DNA from: Adineta steineri
Lineage: Eukaryota; Rotifera; Eurotatoria; Adinetida; Adinetidae
Reading direction: 5' to 3'
NCBI GenBank assembly: GCA_905250115.1
Contig: CAJNOI010000233.1
Coordinates: 57,336 to 121,335, forward strand
DNA length: 64,000 nucleotides
The notes under the pieces were generated by a model, which saw only the letters and a list, made by a program, of their open reading frames with translations, ran no database searches and was not told where the DNA came from. Positions 46,188 through 56,505 of the stretch are shown in pieces. The translations under genes were made by a program, and so were the position numbers. Each line of letters starts with the position of its first letter. Positions within the stretch are counted from its first letter, which is position 1.

Positions 46188-48582
46188 ATGTCTGTCAAAC
46201 GACGATTTACGATCGATGTTGAATGCTTATCAAATCAAGAAGAATCGGAAAATTCGCCAAAATTAAATCAAACTAGACAAAAACGGTTTTGTCGACAATT
46301 GAGCGATCACAATTGTGGTAAGTAAAAGATTGTGCTTCAATATATGCTACAATGACGAAATCAACTCTTTAAGATTCTATATTCGTTATCTCCTGTGAAA
46401 GAATAAGAAGAAATTCTTTCTTAGTTGAAGCTAATGACATATTTCTACAGGACACCCTTTTTAGACGTAACTATTTGATTTCTTGAATCAATTAATAAGA
46501 AAACGATACTTGTGAGGATTAATAGACTTTTGAGAAGTAAAAACGGTACAAACAAGTTTATGTTTAAGATTAACAGTATATATAAAACGACTTTTTAATG
46601 TTAATTAAAATAAATAAACTAGTATTGCAAGAATTGAGAAATTGAATATATTTTTATTTTAGAAGAATATGAATGGATAGATGGTTTTAACAAGGAACAG
46701 AAACAATCTGAAAATATTCGATTTTTTTATAGTGGAATTGAAAAGTTACCGTACAAGATTGCGGATATTAATTTAGCAGAATTAGGTCGAAAAGCATTGA
46801 CAATGGCTGAAGCAGAAATGCCAGGAGTAATGCAACTGAGAAAGATTCATGGTCAAAAGAAACCATTGAAAGGTGTTCGTCTTGCTGGATGTTTACATGT
46901 TACAGCACAAACGGGAGTAATGATCGAAACATTACATGAATTAGGTGCTGAAGTAAGTAGTTCCTATATATCGCTCAGTTTCTTTAGATTTTTCACATAT
47001 GTATATTTCATTATAGATTCAATGGAGTTGTTGTAATCCATTATCAACGCAAGATGATGTAGCTGCAGCTTTAGTGAAAGCTGGTATAGCTATCTATGCA
47101 TGGAAAGGTGAAACCGATGAAGAAAAATTATGGTGTATCGATCAAGTAAATGAAAAAGTTTTAATTATATTCCCTCTTCATTTGAAATTTGCTCGATTAA
47201 TTTCTCTAATACTCTCTATTTAAATGGGCCAGCTTTTTCTGAGAAGTGCATTGTGCAATATGAACTCTTTTCAAAGTCGAATCGTTGATCGAATCATAAT
47301 ACTTAATCAGTTGTATAATACTAGTCATAATCATCTTCTTATTTTTTCCATTCTATTATCGATATTCTCTTTAGACAATCTATTTTCCCGATGGTCAACC
47401 ATTAAATGCAATATTAGACGATGGCTTCAATTTAGCACGAATTGTACACGAAAAATATCTACATTTGACGAGTTTAATACATGGTAGTAGTGAAGAGACA
47501 ACAGCTGGCATAACAAAACTACGAAAAATACTTAAAGAGCAAAAATTAAAATTTCCAGTTATTAATGTCAATGATAGTGTAACAAAATCGAAATTTGATA
47601 ATAATTATGGATGTGGCGAAAGTCTTATTGATGGTATTAAACGTGCAACAGATGTAATGATTGGAGGGAAAGTAGTAGTTGTAATTGGATATGGAAATGT
47701 AGGAAAAGGATGTGCAAAAGCATTGAGTGGTCTTGGGGCACGCGTCATAATTACTGAAATTGATCCAATTTGTGCTTTACAAGCAGCAATGGATGGTGAG
47801 TATTACATATATAAAATTCTCTCGATTGAATATCATTGGTGATGCTAATCTATGATGTTGCAGGTTATCAAGTAATAACAATGGCAGAAGCGTGTAAAAA
47901 AGGTCAAATATTTGTTACAGCTACTGGTTCAACTGGTTTAATTCGTGGTGAACATATGATGGAAATGCGTGATATGGTTATTTTATGTAATATTGGTTCG
48001 GGTCAAACAGAAATTGATGTTGTATGGTTAAAACAAAATGCAGTGAAAATTGAAAATGTGAAACCACAAGTATATTTTATTTCATTATTAGAAAACGTAA
48101 CACTCTACTTGTTTGTCATGTTTAAAGGTTGATATTTATCATTTGTCAAATGGTCGTGCTATTATTTTACCTGCTGATGGTCGTGTAGTAAATCTTTGTA
48201 AGTAATATTCATAAGTATGATGAAGTATGATCATATTTATATATATATATATATATATGTTTAGCTTGTGCACATGGCAATCCTAGTTTCGTTATGAGTA
48301 ATTCATTCTCAAATCAAATTTTGGCACAAATTGAATTGTTTACAAAAAAAGGACAATATTTAATTGGTATTCATACTCTTTCGAAAACTGTAAGCTTACT
48401 GTTTTACTTATGATTTTATAAATCCAATTATTTCTGTTATTTTATTTAAGTTGGATGAAGCGGTGGCCTCAGCACATCTGGAATATCTGAACGTTAAATT
48501 AGATACACTAACACCGACACAATCAACATATATAGATGTACATCCTTTTGGACCTTTCAAACCTTATTATTATCGATATTGA
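46188..48582 (+). CDS. S-adenosylhomocysteine hydrolase family protein (divergent)
   Basis: Eight exons (46188-46317, 46663-46952, 47017-47145, 47375-47795, 47864-48069, 48128-48197, 48265-48389, 48451-48582) join in phase to 500 residues. A Ser/Arg-rich N-terminal extension of about 70 residues recalls AHCYL proteins. The core has [41 protein letters not shown], the NAD motif GYGNVGKG and the terminal FKPYYYRY. Normal AHCY cleaves S-adenosylhomocysteine to adenosine and homocysteine using bound NAD. Here the catalytic His of NIGHFD is Ser ([10 protein letters not shown]), the adenine-side His of GHPSF is Asn (GNPSF), and LDDGGD reads LDDGFN. Activity is doubtful; it may be a regulatory paralogue like AHCYL1. 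Confidence 0.88.
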
Positions 48583-48787
48583 TCAATTATTGATCATTAA
48601 AATGAATTTATTAGAAGAAAGCTTTTTTAACTAAAATAGATCGTATTTATTGAACAATAAAAAATAGATAATGAAACCAGTTGTATTTTTATCGTAATTA
48701 ATAATTCAAATTTTTCTCTCTGTTTATTATAGATTTTCATATATAAATACAAATTGACAACTGTATTTGGTTCAACAACAACCTACA

Positions 48788-49553
48788 ATGTTATTCAATA
48801 TCATTATTTTAATTATTTTCTGCAGCATACGATTCACGATTCAAGTACCGGCACAATATACTGATAACCATCAATTTACTACTTCCGCTCCTAACATGAT
48901 TGAACTGTATCATGATATTTTTTTAGATCATACGACGTCAATCGTAAACAAGCTTGGTAAATATTACCTTGTATTTTTCTAAATAGTTTTTTTCTTTCTA
49001 TTCTTGCTTCATAGGGTCTTCTACAGTAACTATAACGACTAGAAATTTGACATTCATTAATCAAACGCTTTCTATACATTCATTTCAAACTAAATCTTTA
49101 CCGATAAATCCTGATATCGTCGCACCTGATGGTTCACTAGTTCGTAATATGTTAACAACAGTTGGCGGTAGTATGGCACAATTTGAACTTCCACCTGGAA
49201 TGATATCAAATGCTGTTGAACATCGTACTGTCTCTGAAATATGGTATTTTCTATCTGGCCAAGGAGAATTTTGGCGTAAACAGAATGAAAGAGAAGAAAT
49301 TATTTTAGTTAATGCTGCTATATGTATTACTATACCACTTGGTACACAATTTCAATTTCGTACAATAGGAAAGAAACCACTTGTGGCAATGGCAGTTACA
49401 ATGCCACCATGGCCTGGTAATAGTGAAGCGATGTCAAAAAAGGGTATTTGGAATGCAACTTTTGTTGTAATGCGAAACTCATCAACAAAAGTATTTCATT
49501 CAATGTATTTGTTTATAATTACTATTCTCGTTTTTCATTATATTCATTTATAA
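48788..49553 (+). CDS. Secreted or surface-anchored cupin-domain protein
   Basis: Two exons (48788-48956, 49015-49553) join in phase to 235 residues. The ATG at 48788 starts a strong signal peptide (MLFNIIILIIFCSI); no earlier in-frame ATG exists. The cupin core shows MAQFELPPGMISNAVEHRT then SEIWYFLSGQGEF, the first cupin motif, and a second strand set ending ITIPLGTQFQFRTIG. The C-terminus is hydrophobic (MYLFIITILVFHYIHL), suited to a GPI signal or an anchor. Metal ligands are incomplete compared with canonical cupins (one His and one Glu visible), so binding rather than catalysis is possible. The function is unknown. Confidence 0.8.
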
Positions 49554-49684
49554 GAAATCAATTGTTTTATTAGGGAATTCATCATGAATAAACTGTAATC
49601 TGTGTTAAAAATAAACTTTGAAAGTAGAATAATTTATATGATGTATTTTACTCATGGATAAATAAAGGAGAAATCAGTCACTAG

Positions 49685-49738
49685 ACGGTTTGGGTGAGGG
49701 TGGATATCACAGATACAATACGCACACACCCACTCTAC
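49685..49738. repeat. GT-rich/CA-rich inverted repeat, site 6
   Basis: GGTTTGGGTGAGGGTGGATATC on the left (two parts) and CGCACACACCCACTC on the right, with a short loop; about 135 bp after the cupin stop. Confidence 0.6.
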
Positions 49739-50593
49739 AAACGCCATTCTTTGTCTTTTAAATAATTTGGAATTTTAAAACGTTTTTCAATATCTACAAA
49801 AATACTTATATTGATCAATTCAATAAAAAACCAATTAATAAAGTATATATATATATATATGCACGCAGTGCTTATTTCTAAAGAATTTTCCTGGATAAAT
49901 TCAATTAATGTAAGAAAACCATCATTTTTCAACCATTAAAGAACTTAACAAAAACAATAGTCTCATTTGATGAAGAGGAAGGCGATGGATTTTGTTTCGA
50001 ATTTGTCAAATAGTCCGGATCAAATATAATAACCCGCAAGCAGTTGGAAACTATACGAAAACGGCCCTCAGTCTTAGCCATTTATGACAGGAATTATGCC
50101 ATTTTATAGGCGTGATTTTAGATGATCTGAGTGATCGACCTGAACGAACACATGATTATATAATGTATTTTAAGGTAAGCTCGATGATTATCAGATTATA
50201 GTTAATGTAAATCTATTTATTTGTCTATTTTATTGGTAGAAAGGTCAGGATTTCTCAGTATCGTTAAAACTAAAAAATAATGATTTGAGCGATTTTATGT
50301 AAAAAATTTAAAAAATCTATTCTATCTTGGAAAAACGAAAATACTCTGATTTCTTGTCTTCCTTAATGGGGAGCATTGATAGTGCGTACGATGTACAGTC
50401 CATGCGCCATTCATACGTGTACGTCATTAGTGATATCACGCGTACCAATGGCACACAAGCTAACTTGAGTATATTTGACGAAGGACAAAAAATTGTCTTA
50501 AATGACAGTTATTTTTGGTTTTATTCATTTTAAATATTTTCATATTATAAATTACTAATTTGCTATTATTTTAGATAAAATAAACAAATGAGT

Positions 50594-50935
50594 GATGAAC
50601 AAATAGATAACAATGGATTGCGATTCATGATTCTCAATGCTAATAATCGTCCAGTTTTACTTATTTTTGTTGATTTTATGTCGACTTTCGACAAAATGTG
50701 GTATTCCGCCTTGATAATTATTTTAATTAAGTTAGATATGCCTTGACCATTGATAAAATGGATTTATAAATGATTTCAAAAAAGAACGATGGCTATATAT
50801 CGCGGAGAACCATTATCTAAAACAATTAAGATGTATATATATGCTCCACAAAGGTCTGTGTTAGCAGCGACACTTTTTAGACTTCACGTACAATTCTTGC
50901 CCAAAAATTTTTTCGTTTTTGTTTACACATATTAG
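50594..50935 (+). mobile_element. Degenerate non-LTR (LINE) reverse transcriptase fragment
   Basis: One frame reads the RT palm motif A as FVDFMSTFDKMW, then LIKWIYK, RGEPLSKT and motif B as PQRSVLAATLF (the invariant Gly replaced by Arg). The catalytic YADD motif is not found. Two in-frame TGA stops and a TAG end it. Spacing fits Jockey/CR1-like LINEs. About 110 codons remain, with no endonuclease or 3' tail recognised. Confidence 0.8.
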
Positions 50936-51970
50936 CTTGTATTCTACAAATGCAATAATGTAAGAAAAGCATTATTTTCGACTAGTAAATATTTGTTTAA
51001 TCTTTGAAGTCACGAACAAAAACAATAGTCTCATTCGACCAAGTAGATGCTAGTGGATTTTCATTCGAATATATTAAGCGAGGCGTGAAAATAAATGTAA
51101 AGATTGTCAAACAATCACACGATATTTTTATAGTGTACTTCGAGGTAAGCTCCTGGATAAATTCAAATAATGTAAGAAAAGGAATATCCTCGAATACTAT
51201 ATATGTTTTTTTAACCCTTTTTACGTATGTACAAAAGATGTCTCGTTTAACGAGCACGGATATAATGTAATACATCGAAATTATTTCAAAAAAGGAGTTC
51301 AAGTAGAATCAAAGATCATCGGACAAATGGAGGACAATTTTATTGTCTATTTGGAAGTAAGCTTAACAATTGCTGTATTGTGTATAATATAAAAGTATTG
51401 TTTTCTTTTATTAATTGAAGAAGCAATTTTCGTTTTATTTCAAAATAACAAAGAATGGCATTATAGATATTGAACAAACACGTTTCCTGGATAATAAGAA
51501 GAAGAATATTCATTACAAATATTTAAAAAATGTTAACAAAAGTTGATCGTATATACGAAAATGAATATAAAAAATATGAAAACAACAATCAACCATTCAG
51601 CTGTAAGTTGAAGTTTTTTTTAATTTTTCAATAATAAAGAAAAATTTTAAATTTTAATTAATAGTTGAAAATTTCAAAAATATATTGATAATATTCAAAT
51701 TTATTTTTAGTATTAAGTCTTTTTCCTTTTTCTTAGATATTGATATCATCCCATGTATCTATATGAATGTACACGTGTTAAATAGTGAAAACAAGAAAAT
51801 ATAAGCTGACTTTAACTATAACATTAACAACATGAAGCTGATCTAATAATTTTTATATTTCTAGAATACAACGTAGATAGAATAAAATGTGTATAGGATA
51901 CATATATATATATATGTGTTGTAAGAGAGATATATTAAGTGATAAAAGAAATGCAAATGAAACTAAATAT

Positions 51971-52242
51971 TACCCAGGACGATGGTTTCTGAAGCAGGAT
52001 TTCATGGATTTCCAGCAAAATCCCTGAGGAAACGCGCCATTTCTGGGCGAAACCCGCTCGGAAGATGCCAGGAATCCGATGGAGAAGTAAGGTAACCGTA
52101 TCCGACTGTCGGTTTTGACATGTTCCTACCTAAACCAGATAAATCTGGTCACCGGATCCGTTCAACGGGAATACTACTTCCATGAAATCTCCGGAATACC
52201 ACGGCACCGGCCGATTCCGTGCCAGATTGTTCGACCTGGGTA
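51971..52242. repeat. GC-rich dispersed repeat, copy 1 (MITE-like)
   Basis: Starts TACCCAGGACGA and ends with the reverse complement of TACCCAGGTCGA, giving 12-bp inverted ends with one mismatch. Much GC-richer than the surroundings. It shares TTCCATGAAAT, GGATCCGTTCA and TTGTTCGACCTGGGT with copy 2. No clear target duplication seen. Confidence 0.65.
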
Positions 52243-52541
52243 CTAGTAAATAAGTTAGATAACTTATCTCCGAAGTTTATCTCGTAATATTTAAAAGATC
52301 ATTATCTGTGTTTTAGATAATATGGAATTCGGAGCTCTAGTCAGTATTTATAAAAACAATTATAATGAAAAGTTTCACGAAAGTTTAATTAATAAAATGT
52401 ATATTTATACACACTGTATGTTAATTAATAAAAATTTTTTTAATAAACAATCACATGACATTTTTATGGTGTACTTCGAGGTAAGCTCGATGATCGTTAT
52501 ATTATAATTAATATGAACTTATTTATTTATTTTATTAATAG

Positions 52542-52780
52542 AGGCGTTCCGTCAGTTTCAAGTGAAAACCGTTAGAAAACTGACAGTTTCCGGTCGGAAG
52601 TTGCTGGAAACCACTAGAAATTCGGCGCCAGGATGCGGCGACGTTATCCGGTTTTGACAGGTTACTATGAGTTGCAAACATAATCGGATAAGTCCGTTGC
52701 CCAGATCCGTTCACCAGAATACTGCTTCCATGAAATATCTGGAACCGACCGTTTCCAGGCTGAATTGTTCGACCTGGGTC
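52542..52780. repeat. GC-rich dispersed repeat, copy 2
   Basis: Same orientation as copy 1, 300 bp further on. The right end TTGTTCGACCTGGGT is conserved; the left end differs (AGGCGTTCCGTCAG), so it may be truncated or a different subfamily. It abuts the duplicated intron end TTATTAATAG. Confidence 0.6.
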
Positions 52781-52799
52781 TTGAACTACTCTTATAATT

Positions 52800-55239
52800 A
52801 ATGAGTTAAAACATATGGACACGGATATAGAAAAAATGAATTGTCAAATAAAAAAACTGCAATACCTTGTTATTGTAGCTAGCATAAGTCAATAAAGCAA
52901 AAATTTAAACAAACTTTGTTCTTTCATCTGTTTTTTCTATAAGAATTACCTATACTTTCTTTTTTTTTTAATAAAAATATAATAAAAACAGCTCTTCTCG
53001 TTACTTTATTTCTTTCCGGCACGGATGTTGTAAGCGAATTAGTGTCCTGGGAGAACAAGTTCTTCCGCGTGAACGTGAATTCTCGTGATGAGAACGATGT
53101 TAAAAATTGATGTTCCCAAAAGTTATTTTGTCTTGATTTCTAGAGGAATGTGGGTATGAATATAAACAAATCACTCACCACACCCATTCACAACCCCAAG
53201 AATAAAACGAGGATGAAAGAGATTCTTATGTTGCTAATCATTTGAATGATCGACTTGAAAAATTTCAAATAATATTATGAGTAAAACTTTGATTTTGAAA
53301 AAAAGAAAAGAAACTTTTTGTCAAATAAAAAATGCGGAGTAATAAAAGAAAAATTTCAAGTTTTATTGTTGAAAATCAATGCGAAAATTGAATACATTTT
53401 GAAGAAAAAGAATTTTTTTGTTTTTTTCTTCTTCAAAATTGAATTTAATGTGATAATTTTCATTAAAAAAATTTAGAATAAATAAACGTTAAACTCTTCA
53501 TCTTTGATTGATTTTTATAAAATTGTATAGAAGAAAGGAAAAGAAAATATTTCGTAATTTAAATTGAATTAAATAAAAATTATTTGAAAAGAAGATTTTG
53601 TGTTTTATAAAATTCTAAGAATTGTTTAAAATCGAAGCGAAAAGATACATTTTATGAAGGATTGATAATAAAACTTGGCTCACAATGAATTTTGTGGAAT
53701 AAAACATATGTTGAAAAGATTTTCATCTTGTATTGCTGTTTTTTTATTGCAATTTTTTCAAATTTGATGAAAAGAATAAGGATTTGAAGGTGAGACTTTT
53801 GTTTTTTATTTCTTCGTGATCCATATAGAAATTACAAAGTAGATTTTCTTGAGAAAGACTATTATTAGAATAGTTGAAGAAATGATCAAATCAATAATAA
53901 AAATTGTTTATTATGAAAATCTAACTAGTAAACGTTGATGAACATTTAATAAAAATGATCAAATTTCATAATGAAATCAATTCCAAAATCTATTTTTTTA
54001 AATGTTTTCAGATCAGTTTGTCAATTTTGTTTGAAAACATTAAAATATTCTTTCGATACATTAGTGTAGTGAAATAAATATTTTATATGAATTTATTCAA
54101 TTATTATTAAATTGATTAAAAATGTAGATATTATTTTTTCAAACTAAATAGAAAGAGAATAATTTTTATTTCCATCATAATAATTAGCTGAGAAAATAAC
54201 GATTATACTCATATACATACTCATTGTAAAAAAAACATTGATTTTTTTTATAAATATATTTTGGTAAAATTGTGAATATAAGCGATCAATAAATTTATAC
54301 CCTTAACGATCCCTAATTAACTACAATTGATTACTATCGATTTGAATCGTTTAAAATTGTATGATTATGGCAGATTTTTAGTCGGAATTTAATCGTGGTT
54401 TGCCTGCTTTTTTTCTCGTTCTTTTTATATGCGAAGCAGTATTTTGTTTTTATTATGACTCATGACGAAGCGTCTACATGCTCGAAATTATAACAATTCT
54501 GTATTCAGAGATGCAGAGTTGTTTTTATTTGCATTGAGTAAGAACACTTTATTTTCACTGTAATCATATCAGCGAATAAAAGGACATGATGTGTCTTTTG
54601 TCTCACTCACCCAGGCTGGGTAGATCACACAATATATGTGAAATTGATATTCTTCTGATAAGAAAGAATTTTTACCCAGTACAACCATTATATAAATGGA
54701 AGCCAAACTTAACAATCTTCATCTTGTTGGATCAATTTTCAACAATCAAACTAAGATCCTACGGTAAATAACAAACCATGATTTCTTTTCTGTTTTTTGA
54801 ATTAGAACACTACTCTTTACTTTTAAAATTCTCAGCTAGATATTTTTAAATTGTAATTATTGTATTTTTTCTATTAATTTTATAATGACTAAATAATTTC
54901 GATTTTTAAACAGCTGACGCTTTGAACGCTAAGAAACACTTAAAGAGAGCATGACGCTTCCTAATATCGTACAAATTATATATGAGTCTAGAAATTAAAA
55001 AATATTATGTGGTATTTTATCGGTTCTCTCACGTTCACATCAAATTTCTTCAAATTGAAGAAATCTTTAAGGATCTGCAGACCGTAGTCAACTATTAAAA
55101 GCCCTAGCATCAAGCTTTAAATAGTTACCTTTTTTCTTATTGGAAATATGATAAAATCTAATTCTATTCGAACTTTGATTATTTACAATTTCGTGTAAAT
55201 TTATTTAGCGAATTTTTCATTCCATTTGCAATTCTCGAC
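52800..55239. other. 2.4-kb AT-rich intergenic region
   Basis: Very AT-rich with a small structured island at 53000-53200 containing an inverted repeat (53144-53198). Many short related A-rich phrases (GAAAAGAAAATT type) but no gene. The right end is the promoter side of the zinc-ribbon gene. Confidence 0.5.
53144..53198. repeat. GT-rich/CA-rich inverted repeat, site 7
   Basis: GAATGTGGGTATGAATATA left arm and CACCACACCCATTCAC right arm, pairing GAATGTGGGT with CACACCCATTC. Confidence 0.6.
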
Positions 55240-56100
55240 ATGCCGAATTATTCATATCTTATCTGTTTCTCTGTTGATCCAGTTCAATTTGGTTTTATTT
55301 GTCGCAATTTCCCAGATTATAAGCAATTCAAAGGATTGAATGTATTGAACCAATACTTTGACATGGTGGCCCCGAATATAAATGCAAAAAGTATTCCCGA
55401 TGTCTGGGATGGATATTACAGGATTACATTGGTTCAATTCGTTACTATGTCTAGTCCAGAACAACTAAGAAAACAGTTCGAATCGTTTCGTCCTACAATT
55501 AGTGATGTTCAAATGCAAGAACTGGTGTTTCAGACTCGGAAAATAGATATTGCTACTCGACATTTTCAATTAGGAAATGACTTTACAAATGAACCCATCG
55601 CTTTATACGTTTCTCATCCATCCGAGTTTGAATTCGAGTCTGATCTTCGAAGGATTCGGGACCAAGTCAATCCTAGTCAATGGACCCAGATACACAAACG
55701 CTTTCTACATATGAATATTCCATTGTACTCAAATACCACCGAAAGAAACTGGACATGGAAGGAAATTAAGCAACACGATATTCCTGCAAAAGTAGGCAAA
55801 CACCCCATCGAGTTCCATCGTACACTGTTGCAAATTATTCCAAGTCGGGAAACATGTAAGAGAGTATATGGTAAAACGTTAGGGAATCCATGGTGGATGG
55901 GTGTCACTGAACTGGAGGGAAAATGTTCGGGTTGTCAATATCCTGTACAAAATCAATGGAAAGGAGTATGTTCATCATGCCATCAATACGAACGTATCAA
56001 ACCAATTTGGTCTAGTTCATGTGGTCAAGACACAGCGAACGTTTCAAATGACCTCGACAGTCTATGTTCGAACTATGAAAGTAAACTTCAATTGTCATAA
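55240..56100 (+). CDS. Uncharacterised protein with a C-terminal zinc ribbon
   Basis: Single-exon 286-residue protein that I do not recognise. It has no signal peptide. The N-terminal 220 residues are mixed alpha/beta with many aromatic residues (NPWWMGVTELEG precedes the ribbon). Cys229-x2-Cys232 and Cys244-x2-Cys247 form a C-x2-C-x11-C-x2-C zinc ribbon, which suggests nucleic-acid or protein binding. It is intronless and less AT-rich than most neighbours, a trait shared with the PCIF1-like gene 405 bp downstream on the same strand. The pair may be of foreign or transposon origin (inference). Confidence 0.75.
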   Translation: MPNYSYLICFSVDPVQFGFICRNFPDYKQFKGLNVLNQYFDMVAPNINAKSIPDVWDGYYRITLVQFVTMSSPEQLRKQFESFRPTISDVQMQELVFQTRKIDIATRHFQLGNDFTNEPIALYVSHPSEFEFESDLRRIRDQVNPSQWTQIHKRFLHMNIPLYSNTTERNWTWKEIKQHDIPAKVGKHPIEFHRTLLQIIPSRETCKRVYGKTLGNPWWMGVTELEGKCSGCQYPVQNQWKGVCSSCHQYERIKPIWSSSCGQDTANVSNDLDSLCSNYESKLQLS

Positions 56101-56505
56101 AACGAACGTCCATTCGACAACAGTATTACTATACCATTCCAAAACCTTCAAGAATCAATTGTGATTGCATATATAGATCCACAACGATTAAAAACTGACA
56201 TGTTCACCATATGCTTCTTTAAAGTTGTATTGTTTATTCAAGACCCGTTTCTTATAAAGATAACATGAATAACAACAAGGATGTGCGTGTCTCTATTTCT
56301 TTCAAACATTCACCCTTCCGATTTCAAAATTTCGCTTTCTCCTTCTGCTTAAATTCTGTGTTTTTAGTTTCAGTAATTTTCTTTCGGGATTTTTCCTTTT
56401 CAATGTGTTTTTTTTCGAGATTCTTACAGCAATTTAATATATTTTATGTCGGAATAATTTTAGCTATTTTAGATATATATTTACACATATTTATACAGGC
56501 AAACA
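56101..56505. other. Spacer between zinc-ribbon and PCIF1-like genes
   Basis: 405 bp, T-rich toward the right end (promoter-like); an 88-codon frame (56265-56531) is hydrophobic by composition only and overlaps the next start, so it is not called. Confidence 0.5.

Larger units (their letters stand above)
49890..52544 (+). pseudogene. Decayed cluster of repeated exon-intron units
   Basis: Several segments repeat here in the same order. An exon start ACAAAAACAATAGTCTCATT occurs at 49949 and about 51014. A motif VYFE followed by the donor GTAAGCTC occurs near 51145 and 52481, with a variant MYFK near 50175. The following intron is also duplicated (50175-50241 and 52481-52541), as is the sequence CCTGGATAAATTCAA (near 49891 and 51153). 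Conceptual pieces read as VSF-D-x(6)-GFxFExxK and (H/E)DxFIVYFE. Most copies contain stops or lack partners, so I see remains of a gene with internally duplicated exons; the protein family is not recognised. A dead reverse transcriptase and two GC-rich repeats are inserted. Confidence 0.55.
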
